Of a stretch of DNA of 49,465 bases, positions 1-9,055 are shown piece by piece. How positions within the stretch are numbered: position 1 is the stretch's first letter; every line of letters begins with the position of its first letter. The position numbers and the translations under genes are program-made. Below the pieces are notes generated by a model. The model worked only from the letters and a program-made list of their open reading frames with translations. It searched no databases and was not told the origin of the DNA. The DNA is from QYOJ01 sp043810345 (GTDB lineage Bacteria > Bacteroidota > Bacteroidia > Bacteroidales > FEN-979), in contig JBDROF010000063.1 in the NCBI GenBank assembly GCA_043810345.1, forward strand, positions 1 to 49,465. Reading direction: 5' to 3'.

Positions 1-1199
1 CCGATCAGGGAGAGGTACCATTTGGATTTGAAGGAGGGACGGTAGGACGGGGAAGAGCCGAAATGATTCAGAAAGGAGATAAGGTTAAGGGAGCCGTAAG
101 TGACCAGGAAGAACATGGAGATCACCTCGGCTACGGCATTCACATTGCCAAGCAACACAAAGAGCAGGGCAATCATACAGGCAATAATGGAGGCATTCTG
201 AGGTTCTCCGTCCTTGTGTCGGCCGAGCGACAGGAACCGGTTGATCCGTTTCATCGGGAAAGACTGATCCCCGGCCAGTGCCTGAAGGGTACGCGGTGCG
301 ATCATAGCTGAGCCGATGGCTGAGGAGAGGGTGGAGGCAGCCAGTCCGAGCGGGATGATGAGAGCTCCGCCAATAGCGATCCTGCTCATGATCAGCTGGT
401 TGTTGATCAGATCTTCCTGAGAGGCAGATCCGGCTAACTTATAAATGACAAAAACGTAAACGATCATCCCTATGAAAGTAGCTCCGATAGTGCCTATCGG
501 AATTGCCCGGGATGGTTTCCTAAGGTCTCCCGAAAGCCCAACACCGGCAGTCATACCCGTAAATGCCGGAAAGACAATGGCAAACACATAGAAAAAATCA
601 TCCATATTCCTGAACTGGGCACTTCCCAGGGAGAAATCAGCAGTAGCGGAATAGTCGGTAGAACCGGCAAAGAAGAGGATCAGCGAAACACCCAAAATCC
701 CAACTACTAAATAGAGTGCCTTTACACCGATATTGGCTCCACGGAGGATCAGTAGCATCGAAAGTCCTATCATCACAGGTACACTGATCACCTGCCGGGG
801 TAGGAGGATACCGTATGTTGCCCTGACCCAGTTGAAGAGCGGTTCAAACGCTTCGGTAAAAGCGATCACATAAAACGCAATGCTGATGGCCTGGGATAAG
901 AAGAGGGCAAATCCGATAGTGGCCCCGATGTTCAGGCCGAAGGAGCGGGAGATGATGAAATACTCTCCACCCCCTTCCACCCGTTTGTTGGTAGCCAGCT
1001 CAGAGATCGCCAGGGCTGTAGGGATTGTGACCAGGTGCCCCAGAACAATGATCAGTATCACACCCCAGAAACCCAGCGTACCTACTGCAAATCCGAACCT
1101 CAAAAAGAGGATAGCGCCTAAAATGGTGGCAACTGCTGTTAAGAAAACCGGAGCGGTACCGAAACCGCTCTCTTTCCCTTTCATCTTGAAACCTGCCAT
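1..1199 (-). CDS. SLC12/CCC-like amino acid-polyamine-organocation permease (3' end outside window)
   Basis: Reading the minus strand from an ATG at 1199 gives an open frame of 399 codons that runs off the left edge, so the C-terminus is missing. The start reads MAGFKMKGKESGFGTAPVFL and is followed by many hydrophobic segments. The segment FGTAPVFLTAVATILGAILF and the later motifs VFPAFTGMTAGVGLSGDLR and APRTLQALAGD are characteristic of the cation-chloride cotransporter (SLC12) branch of the APC superfamily, which moves ions or amino acids across the inner membrane. The substrate cannot be told from sequence. The gene is divergent from the antiporter at 1332, with 132 bases between the two starts. 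The family call is firm; transport specificity is open. Confidence 0.8.
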   Translation of the reverse strand, partial: MAGFKMKGKESGFGTAPVFLTAVATILGAILFLRFGFAVGTLGFWGVILIIVLGHLVTIPTALAISELATNKRVEGGGEYFIISRSFGLNIGATIGFALFLSQAISIAFYVIAFTEAFEPLFNWVRATYGILLPRQVISVPVMIGLSMLLILRGANIGVKALYLVVGILGVSLILFFAGSTDYSATADFSLGSAQFRNMDDFFYVFAIVFPAFTGMTAGVGLSGDLRKPSRAIPIGTIGATFIGMIVYVFVIYKLAGSASQEDLINNQLIMSRIAIGGALIIPLGLAASTLSSAIGSAMIAPRTLQALAGDQSFPMKRINRFLSLGRHKDGEPQNASIIACMIALLFVLLGNVNAVAEVISMFFLVTYGSLNLISFLNHFGSSPSYRPSFKSKWYLSLI

Positions 1200-1306
1200 A
1201 TGATCCCAGAATTGACGTGCGAATGTACAAAAAAGAGTTGCATAATGAAAAACTGACTGGCTATCACGGTCTGATAAGAATCCACCAGGCAGAGTACATT
1301 TTTTTC

Positions 1307-1314
1307 TAATTTTG
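1307..1314 (+). promoter_or_regulatory. Bacteroidota -7 promoter box (TAATTTTG) before the antiporter gene
   Basis: The octamer TAATTTTG fits the Bacteroidota -7 consensus TAnnTTTG and lies 18 bases before the ATG at 1332. No clear -33 TTG is seen at the usual 19-21 base spacing, so the box is supported by one element only. Confidence 0.4.
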
Positions 1315-1331
1315 CCCGGAAATCACCCTTC

Positions 1332-2558
1332 ATGGAAATTAAAACCGAATGGGTTTTGCTTGGTCTGGGGGTCATCACCATTTTTTCGTACCTCTTCGAC
1401 CTGCTGTCACGCAAAACAAAATTTCCGTCGGTCATCCTTCTTGTGCTGATCGGCATCGGAGTAAGGATGTATACGGAGGCTGAGGGGATCGACTTTCCGG
1501 TCATCGAACAGATCCTTCCCACGCTCGGCGCGATCGGACTGATCCTGATCGTGCTGGAGGGAGCGCTGGAACTCTCCATTGAACGAAATAAGCTGCGGAT
1601 GATCTTCAAGGCGTTGTTCTCCTCCCTGATCATCATGGGGCTGACGGTAACGGCCCTCACCCTGCTCTTCTTCTATGGCTTTCACATGCCCGTTTACAAG
1701 AGTATGATCAATGCTATTCCGCTGTCTATCATCAGCAGTGCGGTGGCTATCCCCAGTACCATAGGGTTTAAAAAGGATAAACGGGAATTTATCATTTACG
1801 AATCAAGTTTCAGTGACATCATCGGGATCATCCTGTTCAACCATGCACTTGCCAATACCACCTTCGAAGCACAGATTTTCCTGGATTTCGGCCTGGAAAT
1901 AGTGCTCGTTCTGCTGGTCACCTTAATCTGTTCCTTTTTGCTCGTAAAACTTCTGGAAAAGATCAAGCACAACATCAAGTATTTCCTTCCGATTGCCGTG
2001 ATGATCATCCTCTATGGAGCGGGAAAGATGATCCACATCTCCTCCCTGATGCTGGTCTTCTTCTTCGGGTTGTTCATGCGCAACAGTTGGACCCTCTTCC
2101 CGCGGTTTCTAAGAAAGCATATCTCCTTCGACCAGGCGGAGCTGAACCTGAAGCAGCTTCAATTGCTGACCGGCGAATCGGCTTTCCTGATCCGGACTTT
2201 TTTCTTCCTCATTTTCGGGTACACCATCGTTGTCAGCCAGATGGGGAACCCCTGGCTTTTCCTCTGGGGAGGAATTATCACGGTCATCATTTACGTAACC
2301 CGGTTTGGGTACCTTCGTGTGACTTCCAGAGGCAGGATCACCCCGGAGGTATTTATTGCCCCGCGGGGGCTGATCAATATTCTGCTCTTTCTGAGCATCC
2401 CGGCGGGTTTGAAATCGGAGCTGATCAACCAATATGTGCTCCTTATCGTGTTCATGCTATCCCTGATCATGTTGATATGGGGAGGGATATCCTGGAGAAA
2501 ACCGGGGAGCGGGAAGGAGTTTATCGAGGAGGCCGGTGAGATCACATCCACGTTGTAA
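1332..2558 (+). CDS. Cation:proton antiporter, Na+/H+ exchanger-like membrane protein
   Basis: The 408-residue protein is almost entirely hydrophobic, with roughly 11-12 membrane segments and no cytoplasmic regulatory (RCK/TrkA) domain, and fits the monovalent cation:proton antiporter superfamily. The motif ESSFSD at residues 157-162 sits where family members have the conserved ES..ND signature, so Asp162 is a candidate ion-binding residue. SSAVAIPSTIG before it matches the unwound helix that carries TDPVA in classical members, but the Asp of that motif is absent here. It probably exchanges Na+ or K+ for protons in the inner membrane. Start ATG follows a plausible -7 box. It is divergent from the SLC12-like gene; direction of transport and ion are unknown. 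Confidence 0.82.
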   Translation: MEIKTEWVLLGLGVITIFSYLFDLLSRKTKFPSVILLVLIGIGVRMYTEAEGIDFPVIEQILPTLGAIGLILIVLEGALELSIERNKLRMIFKALFSSLIIMGLTVTALTLLFFYGFHMPVYKSMINAIPLSIISSAVAIPSTIGFKKDKREFIIYESSFSDIIGIILFNHALANTTFEAQIFLDFGLEIVLVLLVTLICSFLLVKLLEKIKHNIKYFLPIAVMIILYGAGKMIHISSLMLVFFFGLFMRNSWTLFPRFLRKHISFDQAELNLKQLQLLTGESAFLIRTFFFLIFGYTIVVSQMGNPWLFLWGGIITVIIYVTRFGYLRVTSRGRITPEVFIAPRGLINILLFLSIPAGLKSELINQYVLLIVFMLSLIMLIWGGISWRKPGSGKEFIEEAGEITSTL

Positions 2559-2561
2559 CTA

Positions 2562-2645
2562 TGCTCACTTAACGATCAAACGATTATACAAATCACATGC
2601 GTTGCCGTTGATGATGAACCGCTGGCACTCAAAGTACAACGTTAG
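2562..2645 (+). pseudogene. Relic of a LytTR-family response regulator N-terminus
   Basis: Between the antiporter and the GH127 gene one frame (codons starting at 2583) reads IIQITCVAVDDEPLALKVQR and then stops at about 2643. The string CVAVDDEPLALK is the hallmark N-terminal segment of LytR/AlgR-type response regulators in Bacteroidota: beta strand 1 followed by the acidic DDE cluster. No start codon is in phase upstream, and the rest of the roughly 240-residue protein is missing. I read this as the remnant of a deleted two-component regulator. The match is short, so chance similarity remains possible, but the order of residues is very characteristic. Confidence 0.55.
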
Positions 2646-2721
2646 AACGATTTGCCTTTGATGTAATCTGTGGTTTCTGTTGTGAATTTTTATGATCTTT
2701 GAGGGACCAAAACAGATCCCT

Positions 2722-5373
2722 ATGAAATTCCTGTATCTGATCACCTTTTTCTATCTTTTTTCCGGCTCAGCCTTTCCTCAGACAGGCGATTATCCATATA
2801 CACCTGTTAAGTTTTCGGATGTCCGGATTCAGGATGCCTTCTGGACCCCCCGGCTGGATACCAACCGGATCGTGACCATCCCCTTCGCCTTTCAAAAATC
2901 GGAAGAGACCGGCCGGTTGAAGAACTTTAAAGTCGCCGGTGAGGTCAATGCCGGCATCATTGAACGTGGTAACTTCTGCAGCAACTACGGCTACGATGAC
3001 TCAGATGTCTACAAGATCATCGAAGGGGGCGCCTACTCCCTGGCCACCCATCCCGATCCGATACTGGAGGGATTCCTCGATAGCCTGATCGCCGACATCG
3101 CTTCCGCCCAGGAATCCGATGGGTACCTTTATACCATGCGAACCATCAACCCCGAAAAGTCGTGGGCCAAAGAGCGTTGGGTAAATGCAAGATATAATGG
3201 AAGTCATGAGTTGTACAATGTTGGCCACATGTACGAAGCCGCGGTAGCATATCATGAAGCCACGGGGAAACGCACCCTGTTGGATGTGGCGATCCGCAAT
3301 GCCGACCTGCTTTGCAATACATTTGGTCCGGATAAGAAGCAAATCGCTTCCGGTCATCAGGAGATCGAAATAGGAATGGCAAAACTATACAGGGTCACTG
3401 GGGAGAAGAGGTGCCTTGACCTGGCTAAGTTTTTCCTGGACCAGCGAGGGAAAGGGGAGAGGAGCGGCAGTACCTATACGCAGGATCATCTTCCCGTGAT
3501 CGAGCAGGAAGAGGCGGTTGGTCATGCGGTCAGGGCTACTTACATGTATTCGGCCATGGCAGATATTGCAGCGCTTACCGGCGACTCAGCCTACATCCGT
3601 GCCATCGACCGGATCTGGAACGATGTGGTCTCCGGGAAAATTTATATCACTGGTGGAATCGGATCACGTTCATCCGGGGAAGCCTACGGAGACAAATACG
3701 AGTTACCAAACCTCACTGCTTACAACGAAACCTGTGCGGCGATCGCCAATGTATTCTGGAACTACCGGATGTTTTTACTTCACGGGGAGAGCAAATACAT
3801 CGATGTGCTTGAAAGAACGTTGTACAATGGGTTGATCTCCGGCGTATCCATGGATGGGACAACCTTTTTTTATCCAAACCCCCTCGAGTCGGAAGGAAAC
3901 TACGCCCGTTCCGAGTGGTTCGGTTGCTCCTGCTGTCCCTCCAACATCTCCCGTTTCATCCCCTCTGTATCCGGCTATATCTATGCAACACGGGCAGACA
4001 CCCTTTTTATCAATCTATATATCGGGAGCGAAGGAACCGTTAAGATACGGGGTCAGGAGATCCAGGTTGTGCAGTCCACAAGGTATCCATGGGACGGGGA
4101 AATAACCGTTACGGTTAATCCGGTGAAACCGGTTACCCTGACCCTCGCCCTCCGGATCCCGGGCTGGACACGGAACGAGGTGCTCCCCGGCGGACTGTAT
4201 GGTTTTGCAGAGCCCTCGGAGGTCTCCCCGGCACTGGATGTAAACGGAAAACTCAGACAACTGAACATGAACAAGGGCTATGTTTCCATCACCAAAACCT
4301 GGCGAGCGGGCGACCAGGTCCACCTCTCGCTCCCGATGCCGGTCAGAAAAGTAATCGCCAGCAATCAAATTGCCGACGATCGCGACAAAGTTGCATTGAC
4401 CCGTGGTCCTGTTGTCTTTTGTGCAGAAGGAGTGGATAATGATGGGGAAGTAAAAAACCTGGTAGTTCCCTTTGCGGCTCCATTTGCGTTCAGTATACAG
4501 CCTGGTTTGTTGAATGGTGTCGGAACCCTATCCGGGGATGTGTTCAGGTTGGTTGGTGATGGATTCAATCAACCTGTCACAAAACGTCCTTCGTCCCTCG
4601 TTCTTCGTCCCTACTACGCCTGGTGTCACCGGGGAACCGGCGTGATGAATGTCTGGTTTTATGATGACCGGTATGTATTCCCCCCTTTGATGGAGCCTCC
4701 TGGCTCGCTGTTTCTCGACAGGATATCCATCAGGATGAAGCAATATGAAGGTCAGGAGATCTTTTATACTGACGGCGATGACAATCCCAATCAGTATGTG
4801 AGTCACTATGATGGTTCTCCGGTCGTACTGACAGGCACAACTGCACTAACAGCAGTGGCTTTGAACGGAAGCAACAAGGCCAGCAATCTTGTTTACGGAG
4901 CGTTTGACCAGGTCTCCTTGATCTTTCCTGTAAAAACCGGAAAGGTATCTCCTGGATTGCTCTGCCGATATTATGAAGGCCGGTTCAGGGAACTTCCCGG
5001 CTTTGACACCCTGGTTCCCCTTAAGACAATCACTGTCAGCGACATCGACGCCTATACTGCCCGCGACACGGCCGATGCCTACGCCTTGGAATTTGAAGGA
5101 TATATCGATATTCATGAGGGAGGGATCTACACTTTTTTTGTCAGGTCAGATGACGGAGGCCGGATCCTGATTGACGGGCAACAGATCGCGATCAACGATG
5201 GACTTCACGAGATCACTGAAAAGGCAGGTCAGGCCGCTTTGGATAAAGGCCTTCACCGGATCAACGTTCAGTTTTTCGATTATGGCGGAGCAGAGGGGCT
5301 GGAGGTGCTGGTGGAAGGTCCGGGGATTGAGAAGCAGCGGGTGCCGGCAGCGTGGTATCAGCACTCCTTCTGA
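2722..5373 (+). CDS. Secreted GH127 beta-L-arabinofuranosidase-like glycoside hydrolase with C-terminal PA14 domain
   Basis: The protein has 883 residues when started at the ATG at 2722, which gives a clean signal peptide (MKFLYLITFFYLFSGSAFPQ); the frame is open to 2692 but that start spoils the signal. The catalytic part matches GH127 (formerly DUF1680), which releases terminal beta-L-arabinofuranose through a zinc-bound cysteine nucleophile. The cysteine-zinc set is visible: Glu336 and Cys338 in YNETC, then Cys404 and Cys405 in GCSCCPSN. Glu320 in GEAYG is the likely acid/base. Residues about 750-883 form a PA14 module, typically a glycan-binding or positioning domain. A heptamer tract at 4585-4612 adds about nine residues near the end of the GH127 part. 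The 3' end overlaps the convergent gene at 5358. Likely role: degrading plant or glycoprotein arabinan outside the cytoplasm. Confidence 0.88.
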   Translation: MKFLYLITFFYLFSGSAFPQTGDYPYTPVKFSDVRIQDAFWTPRLDTNRIVTIPFAFQKSEETGRLKNFKVAGEVNAGIIERGNFCSNYGYDDSDVYKIIEGGAYSLATHPDPILEGFLDSLIADIASAQESDGYLYTMRTINPEKSWAKERWVNARYNGSHELYNVGHMYEAAVAYHEATGKRTLLDVAIRNADLLCNTFGPDKKQIASGHQEIEIGMAKLYRVTGEKRCLDLAKFFLDQRGKGERSGSTYTQDHLPVIEQEEAVGHAVRATYMYSAMADIAALTGDSAYIRAIDRIWNDVVSGKIYITGGIGSRSSGEAYGDKYELPNLTAYNETCAAIANVFWNYRMFLLHGESKYIDVLERTLYNGLISGVSMDGTTFFYPNPLESEGNYARSEWFGCSCCPSNISRFIPSVSGYIYATRADTLFINLYIGSEGTVKIRGQEIQVVQSTRYPWDGEITVTVNPVKPVTLTLALRIPGWTRNEVLPGGLYGFAEPSEVSPALDVNGKLRQLNMNKGYVSITKTWRAGDQVHLSLPMPVRKVIASNQIADDRDKVALTRGPVVFCAEGVDNDGEVKNLVVPFAAPFAFSIQPGLLNGVGTLSGDVFRLVGDGFNQPVTKRPSSLVLRPYYAWCHRGTGVMNVWFYDDRYVFPPLMEPPGSLFLDRISIRMKQYEGQEIFYTDGDDNPNQYVSHYDGSPVVLTGTTALTAVALNGSNKASNLVYGAFDQVSLIFPVKTGKVSPGLLCRYYEGRFRELPGFDTLVPLKTITVSDIDAYTARDTADAYALEFEGYIDIHEGGIYTFFVRSDDGGRILIDGQQIAINDGLHEITEKAGQAALDKGLHRINVQFFDYGGAEGLEVLVEGPGIEKQRVPAAWYQHSF
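4585..4612 (+). repeat. Heptamer tandem tract inside the GH127 gene
   Basis: Four contiguous heptamers CGTCCTT, CGTCCCT, CGTTCTT and CGTCCCT lie in frame and encode RPSSLVLRP just before the conserved PYYAW segment. The protein elsewhere looks normal, so the tract looks like an in-frame insertion in a loop. Confidence 0.6.
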
Positions 5374-6008
5374 TTCAGCACCGTTTGATAGATGGTAGCG
5401 AACGCTGCGCTGATCCATATGAAAGCCGGTATGATGCCCACAACCAGGCATAGGAGACCCGCAATGGCAATGAGGATGCTTACGACCCCCATGCCAAAGA
5501 TGGTCCAGCCATATCCTTTTGTCATCCTCCAGCTCTCTTCCACCGCAGCAATGGCATCCAGGTTTTTATCCATTACCAGGTAGGGGACAAAAGCCAGCCT
5601 GCAAGCCACAATTATCCCAGGGATGATCAGGGCCAGGAAAGCGATTCCAATCAGTGCCATCATCAGCAGGTTGGCCAGGATGATATTGAGGTAATAGTCA
5701 AATCCCCTGAGGATATTCTTTACATCTACCTGCTCCCTTCGCACCCCCTGAAGAAAAAGATACTTGGCGCCGAAATCGAACACCGTATAAACCAGGAAGA
5801 TATAGCCAATAGCAAGGATCCTGACCGATATAGCCCCGGCTGAAGGATGGTCATGTGCGAGATTCACCAGTCCTATAGGAAGCGAAACCAGCCATAGAAC
5901 CAGAAGTAAGAGAAAGAAAGTCAGAAAATAATCTTTCATGATTTCCCATCCGTAGCTGAAACTTGAAGAAAGGGATGGGATTAACGTATTGTGTGTGATT
6001 TTTTCCAT
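5358..6008 (-). CDS. Polytopic inner-membrane protein, DUF975/YciC-like
   Basis: The frame gives 216 residues from an ATG at 6008 (the frame opens nine bases earlier only with a TTG). About five to six hydrophobic segments are visible, with a polar segment reading AVEESWRMTKGYGW in the C-terminal third. This resembles small YciC/DUF975-type integral membrane proteins in which a similar 'SWxLTKG' element precedes the last helices. The biochemical role is not known. It is convergent with the GH127 gene and their 3' ends overlap by 16 bases; it is divergent from the LuxR-type regulator at 6159. Confidence 0.6.
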   Translation of the reverse strand: MEKITHNTLIPSLSSSFSYGWEIMKDYFLTFFLLLLVLWLVSLPIGLVNLAHDHPSAGAISVRILAIGYIFLVYTVFDFGAKYLFLQGVRREQVDVKNILRGFDYYLNIILANLLMMALIGIAFLALIIPGIIVACRLAFVPYLVMDKNLDAIAAVEESWRMTKGYGWTIFGMGVVSILIAIAGLLCLVVGIIPAFIWISAAFATIYQTVLNQKEC

Positions 6009-6158
6009 GATTAACAACTATTGATGAAGAAGCAAAAGTATACGGACCTTTTCAGGAATCCTTCCTACTTTAGTTGGAATTAGAAAAATCACTACCAAAG
6101 TCGGATATGAAACTTAAGTCGTGTTTCTACATTTGAATAAATTTTTATCTTCGGTGGC

Positions 6159-7109
6159 ATGAAAGAGATTCTTTATACGATCGACCTCGTCCTTTGCCTG
6201 GCAGTAGCTGTTTTTGGGATCCTGATCACCATCGAACTCCGGAATAAATACCGGCAGCCCTACCTGTCAAGCCTCCTTTTCTTCCTCGTTTTTTTATCAG
6301 CTTTCGGACTTTACGGCATCTGGGGACAACAATTTCTGCACCATGTGCTGACCCTGGCAGAGGATCCGAACCTGATGCAAAAGATATCCAGGTTCATCTC
6401 CTTCCTGGGAATCCCATTTTTGGTCACCGCCTGGTTTATGCTGCTGAAGTTTGCCCTCGATATCCGGTTCAAAACGATCCCTGTGATTTGGATTGTTGCC
6501 TTTTTCCTCATGAATATCTCCTGCATCATCCTCTCCTGGCTCTTCCAGATGGTCTTTTCAACGGATTCCATCATCACCGATAGCAGCAAGATCTTTTTCA
6601 CCTCGTTTAACCTCTTCTATTTCGGCCTGGCTGGAATAATCCTGATCTCCTCCCGCTCTGCAAAGCAGGTATATCAAAAGGGATCCTCCGTTTCACTCCT
6701 CGGCTGGCTGCTAATGGGTTCCGGGGTGTTGTTGAGTGTTCCTTTCCTCTTCTCGGGGAGATACTACTTCGTGGATCTTTTTGTGACCCTGCTTTTTTTC
6801 CTCGGTATGATCATCCCGGTAATCTTCCTGAGAATAGCTCCCCTGATATCAGAAACAGTAGCACTCTTAAATGGTGAGGTACCCGGGCTTTCCGGATATG
6901 AAGCTTTCTGCAGGCAATACGAGATATCACCGAGAGAGGCCGAGATCATCCTGGAACTTTGCCAGGGACGTTCTAACCGGGAGATCGCCGACCGGTTGTT
7001 CATCACCCTGCAAACCGTTAAGGACCACCTTTACCGCATCTTCATAAAGACCGAGGTGAAGAGCAGGATTCAGCTGGTGAACCTGGTGAATCGAACCACC
7101 TCACCCTGA
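6159..7109 (+). CDS. Membrane-bound LuxR-type transcriptional regulator
   Basis: The 316-residue protein has about seven hydrophobic segments in residues 1-230 and a LuxR/GerE helix-turn-helix in residues 256-310. The DNA-binding part begins ISPREAEIILELCQGRSNRE and continues with IADRLFITLQTVKDHLYRIF, including the conserved SPRE, G-x-SN-x-EIA and TVK-x-H signatures. The arrangement suggests a regulator that senses a membrane or lipid-linked signal and binds DNA from the membrane. No kinase or receiver domain is present. A box TATCTTCG at 6146-6153 is a weak -7 candidate. Targets are unknown; the divergent membrane protein at 5358 is one possibility. Confidence 0.75.
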   Translation: MKEILYTIDLVLCLAVAVFGILITIELRNKYRQPYLSSLLFFLVFLSAFGLYGIWGQQFLHHVLTLAEDPNLMQKISRFISFLGIPFLVTAWFMLLKFALDIRFKTIPVIWIVAFFLMNISCIILSWLFQMVFSTDSIITDSSKIFFTSFNLFYFGLAGIILISSRSAKQVYQKGSSVSLLGWLLMGSGVLLSVPFLFSGRYYFVDLFVTLLFFLGMIIPVIFLRIAPLISETVALLNGEVPGLSGYEAFCRQYEISPREAEIILELCQGRSNREIADRLFITLQTVKDHLYRIFIKTEVKSRIQLVNLVNRTTSP

Positions 7110-7189
7110 CCAATTTTTACCTACCCTGGCCCTTTTTTATACCCACCCCAACCCCTCCCTACCTTAGCCCACTTTAATACCCACCCCAA

Positions 7190-7213
7190 CCCCTCCCTTC
7201 CGGAAGGGAGGGG
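7190..7213. terminator. 24-bp perfect palindrome between the LuxR-type gene and the DUF559 pseudogene
   Basis: CCCCTCCCTTCC at 7190-7201 is followed directly by its exact reverse complement GGAAGGGAGGGG at 7202-7213, giving a 12-bp GC-rich stem with no spacer. It ends one base before the stop codon of the minus-strand DUF559 frame. A direct repeat, ACCCACCCCAACCCCTCCCT, occurs twice at 7141-7160 and 7180-7199. It is likely a bidirectional terminator or a dispersed palindromic repeat; no run of T follows on the plus strand. Confidence 0.5.
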
Positions 7214-7585
7214 CTAAAAAGGATCAACTAGATGTTTCTCAATTTCTTCCACAACTCGTTCAAGATCATTTAGCTCTTCATTTCTGAACCGTAATACCTT
7301 GATATTCATTTTGCTCAAAATCTCTTCCCTCCACTGGTCATGATCCTTTTTGTCATCATGAATGACGCCATCAAGTTCGATTGCCAATCGTGCTTTTGAG
7401 CAATAAAAATCCGGAATAAAGAAGTTCAGGTCATTCCCTTGCCGGTCGTACATAATAGGATGTTATCGTAAAAATTTGAATCCCTTCAACTGCCTGTTCT
7501 TTAACCTCTCCCAGAGTATCTTTTCATAGGGAGTTTGTAGATTCCGAAGCTTGCGAGAAAACTGTTTGATGTCATGGTACTTCAT
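7214..7585 (-). pseudogene. DUF559 endonuclease-like gene broken by one in-frame stop
   Basis: Starting at an ATG at 7585 (MKYHDIKQFSRKLRNLQ), the frame reads to KGFKFLR, meets TAA at 7465-7463, and continues in the same frame as HPIMYDRQGND and then FIPDFYCSKARLAIELDG. DUF559 proteins (Vsr/PD-(D/E)xK-type nuclease fold) normally have a Gln between these halves, as in KFRRQHPI, so a single CAA to TAA change explains the break. The rest ends in a normal acidic C-terminus, with IELDG and VLRFRNEEL intact. The pieces total about 123 codons, a normal family length. The frame is open upstream to 7681 but that part does not look like the family. A sequencing error at this base is the main alternative. 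Confidence 0.75.
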
Positions 7586-7658
7586 TTTTTTCCCATTAAT
7601 CGGAAAAACATGTAAAGAGCTAGTTGGGAATTGGCCGGGGTGGTTATAATAGACTAGT

Positions 7659-8996
7659 TTAGTTGAGGTCCGGGGGTGCATTAAGAAACTTCTTCTCTCC
7701 CCGGATCAGCATCGCCAATAGCCCAAATCCAACCATAAAAAACACCACAATCCCCAGCACCGAGTTCCGCATGCTGCCGGTGATGGCTTCAATGGCACCA
7801 AAAGCGAAAGTGCCGGCGACGATGGCCAGCTTTTCGGTCACGTCGTAGAAGCTGAAAAAGGAGGTGTGGTCTTTGGCACCGGGAATCATCTTGGAGTAGG
7901 TGGAGCGGGCAAGTGATTGTGAACCGCCCATCACGAGGCCGACGAAAAAGGCCACGATCATGAACCCAATGGCATCCGTGATGAGCCAGGCTCCGATGCA
8001 TACCAGGATCCAACAAAAGACCGAGATCATAAGCGCTTTGAAATTGCTGAGTTTCGACGAGAGCCAGGCAAACAAATAGGCGCCGGCCATCCCTACCAGC
8101 TGGATCAGCAGGATGGTGGAGATCAGGATCTCTTCAGACAATCCCAACTGCTTCTCCCCATAGGTGGCCGCCATGAACATCACAGTGAGCAAACCCATGG
8201 TGATGAAAAAGAAGGCGAGCAAGTAGATGGTCATGTGCCGGTTCTTTCTAACGATACGGAACACCTTGACCAATTCCAGGTACCCTTTGATGAGGACCCG
8301 CTCTCCATGCAGCCGCTGGGGGAATGTATATTTGGGTAGCCGCAGGAAGGTGATCTGGGAGAATACGATCCACCAGAGAAAGACGGTCAGAAATGCAATC
8401 CGGGCAGGCATGGTAGGATTGGTGATGCCAAAGAGGTTCGGAAAGAGTATGACCACCAGGTTGATAACAAGCAGTACCACCCCTCCAAGATATCCGAACG
8501 AATATCCCCGCGCAGAAATACGGTCCTGGTCCTTCGGTTCCGCGATCACAGGCAAGAAGGAGTTGTAAAACACCAGGCTTCCCCCGTAACCCAGCGTACC
8601 AAGGGCAAAAAAGATTATCCCCAGCTCGACATTCTCCCCGGTAAAGAAGAAGAGCATGCCACAGGAGAGGGCCCCCAGCCAGGTAAAGAATTTCATGAAA
8701 GCCTTTCGCCGGCCCGTGTAATCGGCCAGGGAAGATAACAACGGTGAGAAGAGGGCAAACAGCAGGTAGGCCCCCGCGATAGCCCAGGAATAGAGGACGG
8801 TATTGATCACCTCCAGGCCAAAAAAATCGACTGTGAAAAAGTCATTCTGGCGTGTAACCTTGTTGTAGTAGATGGGGAAAATGGCAGAGGCAATGGTGAG
8901 TTGGTAGACGGAGTTGGCCCAGTCATATATAACCCAGCCGAAGATAATGCGACGGTTCCCTTTTGGAATTTGCCTGACTTCCTCTATGGTACCCAA
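7659..8996 (-). CDS. MFS transporter of the UMF1 / Atg22-like family
   Basis: The 445-residue protein begins, after a TTG start, with IIFGWVIYDWANSVYQLTI, the defining N-terminal motif of the UMF1 (Atg22-like) family. About twelve membrane segments follow, with the MFS loop motif SLADYTGRRKAFMKFF after helix 2. Such proteins are assumed to be exporters of amino acids or small solutes, but bacterial substrates are undefined. No ATG lies near the start; a TAA in frame lies upstream, so TTG at 8996 is the best supported start. A -7 box (minus-strand TATATTTG at 9044-9037) precedes it. The DUF559 pseudogene lies downstream on the same strand. Confidence 0.8.
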   Translation of the reverse strand: MGTIEEVRQIPKGNRRIIFGWVIYDWANSVYQLTIASAIFPIYYNKVTRQNDFFTVDFFGLEVINTVLYSWAIAGAYLLFALFSPLLSSLADYTGRRKAFMKFFTWLGALSCGMLFFFTGENVELGIIFFALGTLGYGGSLVFYNSFLPVIAEPKDQDRISARGYSFGYLGGVVLLVINLVVILFPNLFGITNPTMPARIAFLTVFLWWIVFSQITFLRLPKYTFPQRLHGERVLIKGYLELVKVFRIVRKNRHMTIYLLAFFFITMGLLTVMFMAATYGEKQLGLSEEILISTILLIQLVGMAGAYLFAWLSSKLSNFKALMISVFCWILVCIGAWLITDAIGFMIVAFFVGLVMGGSQSLARSTYSKMIPGAKDHTSFFSFYDVTEKLAIVAGTFAFGAIEAITGSMRNSVLGIVVFFMVGFGLLAMLIRGEKKFLNAPPDLN

Positions 8997-9036
8997 AATC
9001 AGACTGGATTAAAATCTGTCGGTTTTTCTACAATGA

Positions 9037-9054
9037 CAAATATACGTAAATTTG
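9037..9054. promoter_or_regulatory. Back-to-back -7 boxes between the UMF1 gene and the T9SS fragment
   Basis: On the minus strand TATATTTG (9044-9037) faces the UMF1 gene, and on the plus strand TAAATTTG (9047-9054) faces the cargo fragment. Both fit TAnnTTTG. No convincing -33 elements were found. Confidence 0.35.
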
Positions 9055-9055
9055 A

